This document shows, one piece after another, positions 31,944-41,098 of a DNA stretch of 41,361 nucleotides. The DNA lies in assembly GCA_037446395.1 (NCBI GenBank), contig JBBIIP010000027.1:1-41361 (forward strand), in the 5' to 3' direction. Each line of letters begins with the position of its first letter. Within the stretch, counting starts at the first letter, position 1. Source of the DNA: JAAYJT01 sp037446395. GTDB lineage: Bacteria; Bacteroidota; Bacteroidia; Bacteroidales; JAAYJT01. The position numbers were made by a program, and so were the translations under genes. A model generated the notes under the pieces. That model was given only the letters and a program-made list of their open reading frames with translations, had not been told where the DNA came from and did not search any database.

Positions 31944-32399
31944 TTACGTTGTTTCGGTTTTCGTTTTCTCAATCAAAAAGATGTTTTCGATGATCATCTT
32001 CTTATCCACCGCTTTACACATGTCGTAGATGGTGAGCAATGCTACTGATACTGCCGTGAGTGACTCCATTTCCACTCCGGTTTGCCCGTTACACTTCGTC
32101 GTTGCGATTACTTCAACACCATTATCAACTAATTGAGTTTCAACAGCAATCCTTGAAATTGACAATGGGTGGCATAGCGGAATAAGTTCGCTTGTTTTCT
32201 TTCCTGCCTGAATTCCGGCAATTTCTGCAAGCGTAAGAACATCGCCTTTGTGTATTAAATTTTCGCGAATCAGTTTTAAGGTGTCCGGAGCTAATCTGAT
32301 AAAACCACTTGCTACAGCCTGCCGAAACTGGTAAGGCTTGCCACTGATATCTACCATGCTGGCTTTGCCCTGGTCATTGGTATGTGTAAGTTTGCTCAT
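31944..32399 (-). CDS. moaC: Cyclic pyranopterin monophosphate synthase MoaC
   Basis: MoaC converts 3',8-cyclo-7,8-dihydro-GTP, the MoaA product, into cyclic pyranopterin monophosphate. The 151 residues match the family over the full length: MVDISGKPYQFRQAVASGFI, AGIQAGKKTSELIPLCHPLS with the active-site HPL region, GQTGVEMESLTAVSVALLT and IYDMCKAVDKKMIIENI. It is a cytosolic hexameric enzyme in other bacteria. It starts 18 bp after moaA and ends 12 bp before the MOSC-MogA gene, consistent with one operon. Confidence 0.95.
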   Translation of the reverse strand: MSKLTHTNDQGKASMVDISGKPYQFRQAVASGFIRLAPDTLKLIRENLIHKGDVLTLAEIAGIQAGKKTSELIPLCHPLSISRIAVETQLVDNGVEVIATTKCNGQTGVEMESLTAVSVALLTIYDMCKAVDKKMIIENIFLIEKTKTETT

Positions 32400-32417
32400 A
32401 AATCACTGTTTAAATTC

Positions 32418-33218
32418 TCAACCACCGATATTATAGAATCTTCCATTATGATTCGCTGTACCACACGCAGGCTTATTCTCAACCGCTGCGATGAGTGCTG
32501 CCCTCACCCCCAGTTGGCGCACATCAAACTCCATGTCGTCGAAAAGACAAGGTTTTATCTTGCCGTTGGCTGTGAGTCGAATCCGGTTACAAAGTGGACA
32601 GTGCCCCCCTGTGGCTCCCTCAACCCTGTAGAATTCGCCACTGCCGAGATTCATTTTTTTAATAAACCGTACTTCGAGTTGATTCGAATTACAGTATTCT
32701 TTAACTTCCCGGGCATCGGATTCGGAATCACCGTTTGCTATGACACAATTGATTTTGATCGGGTGGAGCCCTGCTTTTCTGGCTGCCATTATTCCTGATA
32801 ATACCAGCTGAAGGTCTCCGGTTCGGGTGAGGGTTCGATATTTCGTTGGATTCATAGTGTCGAGGCTCACATTGATTCGTTTTAATCCGGCTGCTGCCAG
32901 CGGCTGGGCAAATTCACCTAGTAACATTCCATTGGTAGTCATCGAGAGGTCTTCTATGCCTTTGATTTTTACCAGGTCTGCCACCAAATCTAGCACACCA
33001 CGGCGAATCAGAGGTTCACCGCCGGTTATTCGCACTTTATTAATCCCGAGTTCAACTGCTTCTTTCACAATGTTGTGTATCTCTTCAAAACTAAGTATCT
33101 GATCATGTGGCAGCAATTCAACCCCGCTATCAGGAATGCAATATTGGCATCGAATGTTGCAACGATCAGTAACCGAAATGCGCAAATAGTTGATTGTGCG
33201 GTTATATTTGTCGAACAC
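32418..33218 (-). CDS. moaA: GTP 3',8-cyclase MoaA (short form)
   Basis: MoaA is a radical-SAM enzyme making 3',8-cyclo-7,8-dihydro-GTP, the first step of molybdopterin synthesis. I chose GTG at 33218: it gives the usual FDKYNRTINYLRISVTDRCN start, while the longer frame opens with TTG at 33263. The resulting 266 residues hold the radical-SAM CNIRCQYC motif (Cys20, 24, 27), GEPLIRR, the second cluster (GGHCPLCNRIRLTANGKIKP then C), and the C-terminal Gly-Gly (FYNIGG). MoaA is usually about 320-330 residues; here about 40 residues are missing between RFIKKMNLGSGEF and the second cluster. The start overlaps the moeA end by 17 bp. Confidence 0.92.
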   Translation of the reverse strand: MFDKYNRTINYLRISVTDRCNIRCQYCIPDSGVELLPHDQILSFEEIHNIVKEAVELGINKVRITGGEPLIRRGVLDLVADLVKIKGIEDLSMTTNGMLLGEFAQPLAAAGLKRINVSLDTMNPTKYRTLTRTGDLQLVLSGIMAARKAGLHPIKINCVIANGDSESDAREVKEYCNSNQLEVRFIKKMNLGSGEFYRVEGATGGHCPLCNRIRLTANGKIKPCLFDDMEFDVRQLGVRAALIAAVENKPACGTANHNGRFYNIGG

Positions 33219-34383
33219 GTACTTTTTCTCCTTTTGAAATTTTTGTAACGCCTTGCTGAACAAACATCAGCGCATTGGCATGGGTAAGGGCATTGATGTG
33301 TGCCGATCCGTGATATTCGATGATCTCAGCCTCTCCCAATCGGTTAATCCGAACCGGAATCATCGAAAGGCGTTCAGATTTGTTGCGTTTATATTCACTC
33401 GCTAGAGGAACAAAAAACTCGATGGGACGATGGTTGCTCCCCATCATTTTATAGAGGGCAGGCTTCACAAGCAATTCAAACTGATTGAATGAGGAAACAG
33501 GGTTTCCTGGGAGCGCAAAACAGATTTTTTGCTGTGGGTTGGTAGCAAAGATGGTGGGCCGGCCCGGTTGAACTGCAATGCTGCGGAATTGAAACTCAAA
33601 ACCTGCCCTTTGTAAAGAATCGGGAACTAAGTCAAAATCGCCCATTGAGATACCTCCGGTAATAATCACTAAATCGTTGGTAGACATTGCATTGCAAATG
33701 GCTTGATAAGTCGCGTCTTCCTGATCGCTCACAATACCCAAGTAGCTTGAAATCACAGGGAGCTTTGCCAACTGGGCCAGGAGTTGCCAAGCATTGCTGT
33801 TTCTGATTTGGGTAGGCGATGGTGTTTGATAAGGTTCAACCAACTCATCGCCTGTCGAAAGAACAGCTACCCTCGCTTTGCGATAGACCCATGGTTGCAC
33901 ACATCCGAAAGCAGCAAGCACAGCAACATGCTGGGGCTGAATCAATAAGCCTGTTTCCAGAACGATTTCACCTTTTTTCACGTCCTCCCCTGCATAACAA
34001 ATGTTGCCAGCGGTCTTTTCGCCGAGAAACCGAATTTGATTCTCGCTTAAGGTTTGAGTGTTTTCGACCATTATAACGCAATCAGCCCCGGCGGGGACTT
34101 TTGCCCCCGTCATGATTTTTGCGCACTCGCCAGGCCCGATTATGAACATCGGGTCTTGTCCGGCCGAAATGATTTCCTTCACGTTCAGGGGGTTGACAAT
34201 GTCGGTCATCCTGCATGCAAATCCATCTACCGCCGATTTGTCAAAGGGTGGCATGTCCATATCTGCCAACACATCCTCCGCCATTACACGACCCAAAGCT
34301 ACAGACAGTTCAATTTGTTCTACATCGAGCAGAGGAACGTGGCCTAAAACGATTTCAAGGGCTTGTGCGTAAGAAGTGGGCAT
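33202..34383 (-). CDS. moeA: Molybdopterin molybdenumtransferase MoeA
   Basis: MoeA inserts molybdate (or tungstate) into adenylylated molybdopterin. Starting at ATG 34383 (the longer frame opens with TTG at 34410, which lies within the predicted -7 box), the 393 residues show typical blocks: YAQALEIVLGHVPLLDVEQI, DMPPFDKSAVDGFACRM, GECAKIMTGAKVPAGADCVI, VLSTGDELVEP, IITGGISMGDFDLVPDSL, VQPGRPTIFA and FALPGNPVSSFNQFELLVKP, followed by the C-terminal beta domain. The length is normal. It is the first gene of the run moeA, moaA, moaC, MOSC-MogA, HD. Confidence 0.95.
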   Translation of the reverse strand: MPTSYAQALEIVLGHVPLLDVEQIELSVALGRVMAEDVLADMDMPPFDKSAVDGFACRMTDIVNPLNVKEIISAGQDPMFIIGPGECAKIMTGAKVPAGADCVIMVENTQTLSENQIRFLGEKTAGNICYAGEDVKKGEIVLETGLLIQPQHVAVLAAFGCVQPWVYRKARVAVLSTGDELVEPYQTPSPTQIRNSNAWQLLAQLAKLPVISSYLGIVSDQEDATYQAICNAMSTNDLVIITGGISMGDFDLVPDSLQRAGFEFQFRSIAVQPGRPTIFATNPQQKICFALPGNPVSSFNQFELLVKPALYKMMGSNHRPIEFFVPLASEYKRNKSERLSMIPVRINRLGEAEIIEYHGSAHINALTHANALMFVQQGVTKISKGEKVRVRQI

Positions 34384-34407
34384 TGCTAAAGAACATGAAT
34401 GGTTCTG

Positions 34408-34415
34408 CAAAAGTA
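34408..34415 (-). promoter_or_regulatory. -7 promoter box of the cofactor operon
   Basis: Minus-strand TACTTTTG (34415-34408) matches TAnnTTTG exactly; no TTG is properly spaced upstream. It lies 25 bp before ATG 34383 and supports that start for moeA. Confidence 0.45.
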
Positions 34416-34589
34416 CGGAAATTTAGGATGAGCTTTTGGTTTGATCAAAAGTGCCGAAACCATTGATTTTGGGCCCGTGGTTTGAGCGACGCTAAATTTG
34501 ATTTTGATTTTTGCCTGTTTGTGAAAAGCCTTTTTGAAAAGTTTTTACTAAAAAGACTATTATTTTTTTATTAAATTACTGAAGCCTCC

Positions 34590-34597
34590 TATATTTG
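34590..34597 (+). promoter_or_regulatory. -7 promoter box of the M3 peptidase gene
   Basis: TATATTTG matches TAnnTTTG; a T-rich stretch (34563-34570) occupies the -33 position. The chosen ATG at 34664 is 66 bp downstream. The rest of the 280-bp divergent gap shows no gene. Confidence 0.45.
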
Positions 34598-34663
34598 CAT
34601 CCTGTTGTTCAAGAATTTCATCACCTACAAAACCCGAGTTTCAAAAATCTAAACTTTAAATTC

Positions 34664-36769
34664 ATGAAAAAACTACTTATGATCCTGATCCCTGCCGGAA
34701 TCATTCTTGGCGGCTGTAGCTCCGAGCCCAAGGTTCCAGAAAATCCTTTTTTTGCGGAGTATACTACGCCGTTTGGAATTCCACCATTCGAAAAAATTGA
34801 CAATGAGCATTTTATACCTGCCTACCAGGAAGCCATCAAACAGCAAAAAGCTGAAATCAATGCCATTGTAACCAACCCAGAACCAGCCGACTTCGAAAAC
34901 ACCATTGTCGCTTTCGATAATTCGGGGGCAATGATGCGTAAGATTGGCCCTGTTTATGGTGGTTTGCGTGGAGCTAACACCAATCCACGTTTGCAGGAAA
35001 TAGCCAAAGAGGTTACCCCAATGCTCTCTGCTCACAGCAACGATATCATGCTGAATCAGGAGCTTTTTGAGCGGGTAAAAACCGTTTATGACCAACGTGA
35101 AAGCCTGAACCTCAATGTTGAGCAAATGCGATTGGTTGAAAAAATTTACCAGGATTTTCAGCGTAATGGCGCTGCCCTGCCTGAGGAAAAACGTGCCGAG
35201 CTGAGGGCAATAAACGAGCGTATGTCAATGGTCTCGCTGCAGCTCAACGAAAATCTTCTGGCCGAATCGAATGGCTATAAAATGGTACTCGAAAACGAAA
35301 CCGACCTTGCCGGATTGCCCGAAGACGTGATTGTTGCTGCTGCTGAAGAAGCCAAAAAGAGAGGCGACGAGGGCAAATGGGTTTTTACCCTTGATAAACC
35401 CAGTTGGATTCCATTTTTGCAATATTCAACGCGCCGCGACCTGAGAGAAAAACTCTATCGGGCATACTTTATGCGTTGCGACAACAACAACGACAAGGAT
35501 AATAAAGTCCTTTTTGCCGAATTAATGCAACTGCGGGCCAAGCAATCGCAATTGCTTGGTTTTGTAAACTTTGCCGCGTTTTCGACCGATATAAACATGG
35601 CCAAAACACCGCAAAATGTTTACGACTTTTTATACAAACTTTGGAAACCTTCCCTGGCGATGGCTAAAAGTGAGCGCGACCAAATGCAAAAAATTATCAA
35701 AAGCGAAGGAAATAATTTTAAACTTGCCTCGTGGGATTGGTGGTTCTATGCAGAAAAACTACGTAAGCAAAAATATGATCTGGACGACGAGGAACTCAAG
35801 CCCTATCTTACTTTGGATAACGTACGCGAAGGTACTTTCATGGTTGCCAATCGTTTGTTTGGAATTCAATTTTTCCCGCTGAAAGATGTTCCAAAATATC
35901 ATGAAGAGGTAGAAACCTACGAACTAAAAGAAGCAGACGGAACCCCCCTGGGTATTTTAATGATAGATCCGCATCCTCGCAAAGGCAAACGTGTGGGTGC
36001 ATGGTGTGGAACCTATCGCAGCGGCGCCTACGAAAACGGCAAGAAGATTACCCCCATTGTAACTATGGTTATGAACTTCACACGCCCCACAGGCGAAAAG
36101 CCGGCCATGCTCAGTTGGGATGAAACCAGTACCTATTTTCATGAATTCGGCCATGCATTGCACAACTTTTTCGCCGATGGGCAGTATCGCCGCACCAGCC
36201 GAAGTGTTCCGCGAGATTTTGTTGAATTGCCTTCCCAGGTGATGGAAAACTGGGCCAGCGAACCTGAGGTATTAAAATTGTATGCCAAACATTATCAAAC
36301 CGGAGAACCCATGCCCGATGGTCTAATTGCCAAGCTTCAGAACAGCTCGCTGTTCAATCAGGGGTTTGCTACAGTTGAGTATGTGGCTGCCTCCCTGCTC
36401 GACATGGATTGGCACACCATTCCCGTGCCAGCCGATGTGGATGTGAATGCATTTGAAAAAGCTTCGATGACACGGATTGGTTTGATTGATGAAATACTCC
36501 CACGATATCGCACAACCTATTTTGGCCACATTTTTGGAGGAGGTTATGCAGCCGGCTATTATGTTTACCTCTGGGCAGGAGTGCTCGATGTTGACGCATT
36601 TTATGCATTCAAAGAATCAGGCGACTTGTTTAATCAGGAACTTGCAGCCAAATTCAGAAAGCATATACTGGCCGAAAATTCGTTGGGCGAAGGAATCGAG
36701 CAGTATGTAAAGTTCAGGGGCAAAGAACCTTCGATTGATCCATTGTTAATCAAACGAGGGTTGAAATAA
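34664..36769 (+). CDS. dcp: M3-family peptidyl-dipeptidase lipoprotein (Dcp-like)
   Basis: The ATG at 34664 yields a lipoprotein signal MKKLLMILIPAGIILGGCSS; the frame opens earlier (34595), but that N-terminus is not signal-like. The 701-residue thimet-type metallopeptidase has the zinc motif HEFGHALH (His493, Glu494, His497), preceded by PAMLSWDETSTYF, and typical Dcp segments ENPFFAEYTTPFGIPPFEKI, YNWWFYAEKLR-like GWDWWFYAEKLRKQKYDLDD context, and GGGYAAGYYVYLWAGVLDVD. Dcp removes C-terminal dipeptides from oligopeptides; this lipidated form would act in the periplasm or outer membrane. It stands alone on the plus strand. Confidence 0.93.
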   Translation: MKKLLMILIPAGIILGGCSSEPKVPENPFFAEYTTPFGIPPFEKIDNEHFIPAYQEAIKQQKAEINAIVTNPEPADFENTIVAFDNSGAMMRKIGPVYGGLRGANTNPRLQEIAKEVTPMLSAHSNDIMLNQELFERVKTVYDQRESLNLNVEQMRLVEKIYQDFQRNGAALPEEKRAELRAINERMSMVSLQLNENLLAESNGYKMVLENETDLAGLPEDVIVAAAEEAKKRGDEGKWVFTLDKPSWIPFLQYSTRRDLREKLYRAYFMRCDNNNDKDNKVLFAELMQLRAKQSQLLGFVNFAAFSTDINMAKTPQNVYDFLYKLWKPSLAMAKSERDQMQKIIKSEGNNFKLASWDWWFYAEKLRKQKYDLDDEELKPYLTLDNVREGTFMVANRLFGIQFFPLKDVPKYHEEVETYELKEADGTPLGILMIDPHPRKGKRVGAWCGTYRSGAYENGKKITPIVTMVMNFTRPTGEKPAMLSWDETSTYFHEFGHALHNFFADGQYRRTSRSVPRDFVELPSQVMENWASEPEVLKLYAKHYQTGEPMPDGLIAKLQNSSLFNQGFATVEYVAASLLDMDWHTIPVPADVDVNAFEKASMTRIGLIDEILPRYRTTYFGHIFGGGYAAGYYVYLWAGVLDVDAFYAFKESGDLFNQELAAKFRKHILAENSLGEGIEQYVKFRGKEPSIDPLLIKRGLK

Positions 36770-36988
36770 GATTTTCTTAGCCTTTATGGCATCTGAATTT
36801 ATGTAAGCCATTGACAATATTCTATCACTAAAGCAGATGCATGATTCAATTCAAAGGCAGTCGAAGTTTCGCGGTTGGCCTGCAAGCTGCGTTGCTGCAG
36901 TTGAGGGACATTATCAGCCTGTAAGAAGCCATCGAAGTGGCATCATTTGCTTGAAAATTGATTGGAATTTTTTCGGGGATTCATGTCA

Positions 36989-39055
36989 TCATATGCCAGG
37001 CGTTTTTGCCTTGAAAAAGCGATAGATATCTTCTTGTGCCCTGATTTTTTTACCAGAATCAGTTTTCCGGAATTCATTGATGCTATGCTGGCTCATGGTC
37101 CGTGCTTTCACATTGTCGCTCCATTGGAGGTCAAGCATGGTTTTTAGCTCATGCTGAATCAAGGGGTCGTGAATGGGGCACGCTACCTCAATCCGATTGT
37201 CGAAGTTGCGCATCATCCAATCGGCAGACGAAATATAATATTTAGGTTTGTTACCATTAGAAAACACCAATACCCGTGAGTGCTCCAGATATTTATCAAC
37301 GATGCTTATCACCTCAATATTTTCGCTAAGGCCTGGGATACCCGGAACAAGCATGCAAATACCCCTGATAATCAGCTTAAGCTTTACCCCTGCCTGGCTG
37401 GCTTCATAGAGCGCTTTGATTGATTGAGAATCAGAAAGGCTGTTGAGTTTGATAATTGCCCAAGCCGCTTTACCGGATTTTGCATTTTTTATTTCCTTCC
37501 CGAGTAATTTCAGAAAGTGGTTACGCATATTAAATGGTGCGATGATAAGCTCCTTAAAATCTATTGGCTGAACTTTAGACTCTATTAAATAGAACACCTT
37601 GTTGACCTCGGATGTAATTGAGGGATTCGAAGTCCAAAGGCTGTCATCGGCGTAAACCCGGGCAGTTTGTTCGTTGAAGTTGCCGGTGCCGATGCTTGCA
37701 TAATAAACATTCTGGTTATTCTCTTTGCGTTTAATGAGCAGGAGCTTTGCATGGACTTTCATTCCCGGAATGGCTTTGATGACATTCACTCCTTCCTCGA
37801 GAAGTTTTTCTGACCAATAAATGTTCGCTTCTTCGTCGAAGCGCGCCTGTACCTCAAGAAAAACGGTAACCTCTTTGCCGTTATGTGCGGCATTGATGAG
37901 GGCATTCACCACTTTTGAGAACTGTGCCACCCGGTACAAGGTAATTTTAATTGACCTGACTTTAGGGTCAACAGATGCTTCCCGCAACAGATCAATAATA
38001 TGATTATATGATTGATAAGGATAATGAAGCATGATGTCCCTTGCACGGATGGTATCGAAGATGCTGACCCCTGAGGGAATAGATGGGTTCGGGAGTGGTG
38101 GCGCAGGTGTATAGCACAAGTCGGCGCACCCCGTAACCGAAAAATTCATAAAATCTTTGAAATTGTGGTAGCGCCCACTTTTGATCAGTGTATCATCTTC
38201 AGAGATATTTAACCTCATAAGCAAAGTCTTGAGCATCCTGGTGGGCATCTTTTTATCATAGATGAACCGTACTGGTACTCCCAACTTGCGTTGCTTCAGG
38301 CTCTCGAGCATCACCTGGAGGAAGCTTTTGGAAACATCATTTTCGATATCCAGTTCCGAATCGCGATTGAATTTTATCGTAAAGGCATCAAAGCTGTCGT
38401 AACCGAAAACAGAAAAAATTTCCGGCAATCCCACCCTGATCACATCATCGAGAAGGATGATGAATTTTTGATCATCTTCGGAGGGCAGACTTATGAATCT
38501 CGACAGTGCAGGCGTTGGAATCTTAACCAATGCAAAATTCTCTGCGTATTTTACCTGAAGTCGCTTTAAACGTATGGCCAGGTAGATAGACTTTTCTTCC
38601 AGGCGATTAACATCCTTGAAATTTTTGAGCATCAGTGGGAAAAGATGCGAACGCACGTGCTCCCTGAAGTAGTTGAGCACAAATTGCTCCTGTGGCCTTG
38701 AGAGTTTCTTTTCATTAATGATATGGATGTTATGATCCGCAAGTTCTAGCATAAGCTGGTCGTAAATTGCAGCAAATGTATTTTGCTGCTGCTTTACAAT
38801 AGCAGCAATCTTTTTGAGGATCATGGCGGCGTCAAAATCAACATATTTTTTTTCTTTCTTCTTAAACTTCACGATACGGTTGAGTGTCGCCACGCGCACC
38901 CGATAAAATTCGTCGAGGTTGTTTGAAAAAATGCCCAGAAATCGAAGCCGTTCGATCAGGGGTACGGTGTGGTCAGCAGCTTCCTGCAGCACGCGCTGAT
39001 TAAAATGCAACCAGCTGATCTCCCGATTGATCAGACTTGGATTATTCTTGGCCAT
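36989..39055 (-). CDS. ppk1: Polyphosphate kinase PPK1
   Basis: PPK1 reversibly makes inorganic polyphosphate from ATP. The 688 residues begin with the N domain (NREISWLHFNQRVLQEAADH, FLGIFSNNLDEFYRVRVA) and contain the two phospholipase-D-like C domains with the catalytic histidines His435 in GMKVHAKLLLI (autophosphorylated) and His592 in DKYLEHSRVLVFSNG. Both numbers equal those of E. coli PPK. ITLYRVAQFSKVVNALINAA and YASIGTGNFNEQTARVYADD are typical. It lies 49 bp downstream of sixA on the same strand and probably shares its transcript. Confidence 0.97.
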   Translation of the reverse strand: MAKNNPSLINREISWLHFNQRVLQEAADHTVPLIERLRFLGIFSNNLDEFYRVRVATLNRIVKFKKKEKKYVDFDAAMILKKIAAIVKQQQNTFAAIYDQLMLELADHNIHIINEKKLSRPQEQFVLNYFREHVRSHLFPLMLKNFKDVNRLEEKSIYLAIRLKRLQVKYAENFALVKIPTPALSRFISLPSEDDQKFIILLDDVIRVGLPEIFSVFGYDSFDAFTIKFNRDSELDIENDVSKSFLQVMLESLKQRKLGVPVRFIYDKKMPTRMLKTLLMRLNISEDDTLIKSGRYHNFKDFMNFSVTGCADLCYTPAPPLPNPSIPSGVSIFDTIRARDIMLHYPYQSYNHIIDLLREASVDPKVRSIKITLYRVAQFSKVVNALINAAHNGKEVTVFLEVQARFDEEANIYWSEKLLEEGVNVIKAIPGMKVHAKLLLIKRKENNQNVYYASIGTGNFNEQTARVYADDSLWTSNPSITSEVNKVFYLIESKVQPIDFKELIIAPFNMRNHFLKLLGKEIKNAKSGKAAWAIIKLNSLSDSQSIKALYEASQAGVKLKLIIRGICMLVPGIPGLSENIEVISIVDKYLEHSRVLVFSNGNKPKYYISSADWMMRNFDNRIEVACPIHDPLIQHELKTMLDLQWSDNVKARTMSQHSINEFRKTDSGKKIRAQEDIYRFFKAKTPGI

Positions 39056-39104
39056 TTGGATTTGGGTTTGCTCGGGTGTGAAAAAGCTGACTTACCAGCT
39101 TGTC

Positions 39105-39605
39105 TTATTCTTTGACAAACATTTTAGGATAGACAACAAAGTTTGTCCTTCGCTTTGCTGAAGCGATCTCAGCCCAGTCATTGGTTTCAAAACTGATGCT
39201 TACCATCCCAGAGGTTGGCAAATAGTCAATTTTGTTGTCGAGAAAGTGGTTTGAAAAATTCGTAATTGCAGGATTATGGCCTACAATGAGCAGCGAATTG
39301 ACCCATGAAGGGATGTCAATAAACAACTCAAATAATTTGTCGGTGTCCCCGTAATATATTTTCTTCTCAAAGATTATCCGTTCCTGTTCATAATTGAAGG
39401 CTTGGGCAAATATTTCAGCAGTTTGCCTGGCTCTTGCTGCCGAACTCGAAATAATTAAATCAACATTTACCTGTTTATCCAGAAGGTAGTCAATTATAAG
39501 CTGGCTTCTTTTCAATCCTTTTTCAAGCAATGGCCTATCGAAATCATCAAGCTCAAGGGATTGCCATGAAGATTTTGCATGACGTAACAGATAAAGGGTC
39601 TTCAT
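39105..39605 (-). CDS. sixA: SixA-like phosphohistidine phosphatase
   Basis: The 166-residue single-domain histidine-phosphatase protein has the RHG-type motif as LYLLRHAKSSW (catalytic His8), the arginine block SSSAARARQTAEIFA and the second His in LLIVGHNPAITNF. In E. coli, SixA removes phosphate from phosphohistidine on Hpt/PTS proteins; members in Bacteroidota are usually annotated by similarity only. It is directly upstream of ppk1, which also works through phosphohistidine. A TACCTTTG -7 box lies 41 bp before the ATG. Confidence 0.9.
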   Translation of the reverse strand: MKTLYLLRHAKSSWQSLELDDFDRPLLEKGLKRSQLIIDYLLDKQVNVDLIISSSAARARQTAEIFAQAFNYEQERIIFEKKIYYGDTDKLFELFIDIPSWVNSLLIVGHNPAITNFSNHFLDNKIDYLPTSGMVSISFETNDWAEIASAKRRTNFVVYPKMFVKE

Positions 39606-39645
39606 TTCTGAATCAGTTAATTATCTATTTACACGGTTACCATGT

Positions 39646-39653
39646 CAAAGGTA
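39646..39653 (-). promoter_or_regulatory. -7 promoter box of sixA-ppk1
   Basis: Minus-strand TACCTTTG (39653-39646) matches TAnnTTTG; no correctly spaced TTG was found. It precedes the sixA start at 39605. Confidence 0.4.
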
Positions 39654-39762
39654 AACATTTCGGTTTTCTTGTCTTGCCTTGTTCCATGATTTAATGCAAT
39701 CTCATTTTACAGGCAGTAACACATAAACAATTGCTTTGCCTGATCAAATCGGATTGGTTCTG

Positions 39763-41043
39763 TCAGTAAGCAAAAAGAGGAAATTCTTCCATCATGGAGT
39801 TTACCTTTATTTTCACCGCATTTAATACCGTTTCATCAGTAATATTTGAGATTACCTCGTCAATTAAATCTACGATGACCAGCATGTGGTGCTCCTTCAA
39901 CCCTCGTGTAGTAATGGCGGGGGTTCCAACCCTTATGCCACTTGTTGTAAAAGGCGAGCGGCTATCGAACGGAACCATGTTTTTATTCACTGTGATATCG
40001 GCTTTAACAAGCGTATTTTCGACTACTTTTCCGGTGATTTCCGGAAATTTTGAGCGCAAGTCAATCAGCATCAAATGGTTGTCTGTTCCACCCGAGATTA
40101 CATGATAGCCTTTGTCAACAAAGGCTTTGGCCATGAAACTTGCATTCCTTTTCACCTGCAACATATACTCCATAAAGTCATCTGAGAGGGCTTCGCCATA
40201 TGCAACTGCCTTGGCAGCAATCACATGTTCCAGGGGGCCGCCCTGTACGCCCGGAAACACAGCAGAATCGAGCAAAGCCGACATCATCCTGATTTCGCCT
40301 TTAGGTGTTTTTAAACCCCAGGGATTTTCAAAATCCTTGCCCATTAGAATCATACCACCACGCGGGCCGCGAAGGGTTTTGTGGGTTGTGGTTGTAACCA
40401 CATGGCACCATGGAATTGGATCGTTCAGGATGCCCTTGGCAATCAGGCCGGCGGGATGTGCAATGTCAGCCATTAAAATTGCACCTATGCTATCTGCAAT
40501 ATGGCGCATACGTTTGTAGTCCCAATCGCGCGAGTAAGCAGAAGCGCCTGCGATAATCAACCTGGGATTGTGTTCGTGTGCCAAGCGTTCCATTTGGTTA
40601 TAGTCTATAGTTCCGCCCTCACGTGTAACCTCATATGGAACAGGTTTGTATAGGATTCCTGATGAGTTGACCGGGGAGCCGTGCGACAGGTGCCCGCCAT
40701 GGGAGAGTTCAAGACCGAGGAATGTATCTCCAGGTTTCAAAACAGTCATCAGTACAGCCATATTTGCCTGAGCACCTGAGTGGGGCTGAACATTGGCCCA
40801 CTCGGCTCCGAAAAGCGCTTTTGCACGATCTATCGCAAGCTGTTCGGTTTGATCAACAATTTCGCAACCACCATAGTATCTCTTGCCCGGGTAGCCCTCA
40901 GCATATTTGTTTGTAAGCACCGAACCCATGGCCTTGAGTACCTGGTCGCTTACAAAGTTTTCAGATGCAATCAGCTCAATGCCATGTGTTTGTCGCTCGC
41001 GTTCCTGCTCTATCAAATCGAATACCTGTTTGTCTTTTTTCAT
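39763..41043 (-). CDS. glyA: Serine hydroxymethyltransferase
   Basis: GlyA is a PLP enzyme that interconverts serine and glycine with tetrahydrofolate, supplying one-carbon units. The 426 residues show the family blocks: GIELIASENFVSDQVLKAMG, NKYAEGYPGKRYYGGCE, NVQPHSGAQANMAV, the PLP lysine Lys222 in VVTTTTHKTLRGPRGGMILM, and TSGIRVGTPAITTRGLKE. The length is normal and the ATG at 41043 gives the canonical KKDKQVFDLIEQERERQTHG start. It appears monocistronic, with a TAACTTTG -7 box about 55 bp upstream. Confidence 0.97.
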   Translation of the reverse strand: MKKDKQVFDLIEQERERQTHGIELIASENFVSDQVLKAMGSVLTNKYAEGYPGKRYYGGCEIVDQTEQLAIDRAKALFGAEWANVQPHSGAQANMAVLMTVLKPGDTFLGLELSHGGHLSHGSPVNSSGILYKPVPYEVTREGGTIDYNQMERLAHEHNPRLIIAGASAYSRDWDYKRMRHIADSIGAILMADIAHPAGLIAKGILNDPIPWCHVVTTTTHKTLRGPRGGMILMGKDFENPWGLKTPKGEIRMMSALLDSAVFPGVQGGPLEHVIAAKAVAYGEALSDDFMEYMLQVKRNASFMAKAFVDKGYHVISGGTDNHLMLIDLRSKFPEITGKVVENTLVKADITVNKNMVPFDSRSPFTTSGIRVGTPAITTRGLKEHHMLVIVDLIDEVISNITDETVLNAVKIKVNSMMEEFPLFAY

Positions 41044-41098
41044 AATTATTAAATGTTTGGAATTTATATACCTGTGATACGGATTGTCAATGCATTTG

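Noticed and set aside
33219..33263. Longer N-terminus for MoaA from TTG 33263
   Set aside because: It adds 15 lysine-rich residues not seen in the family and a larger overlap with moeA; GTG 33218 gives the canonical start.
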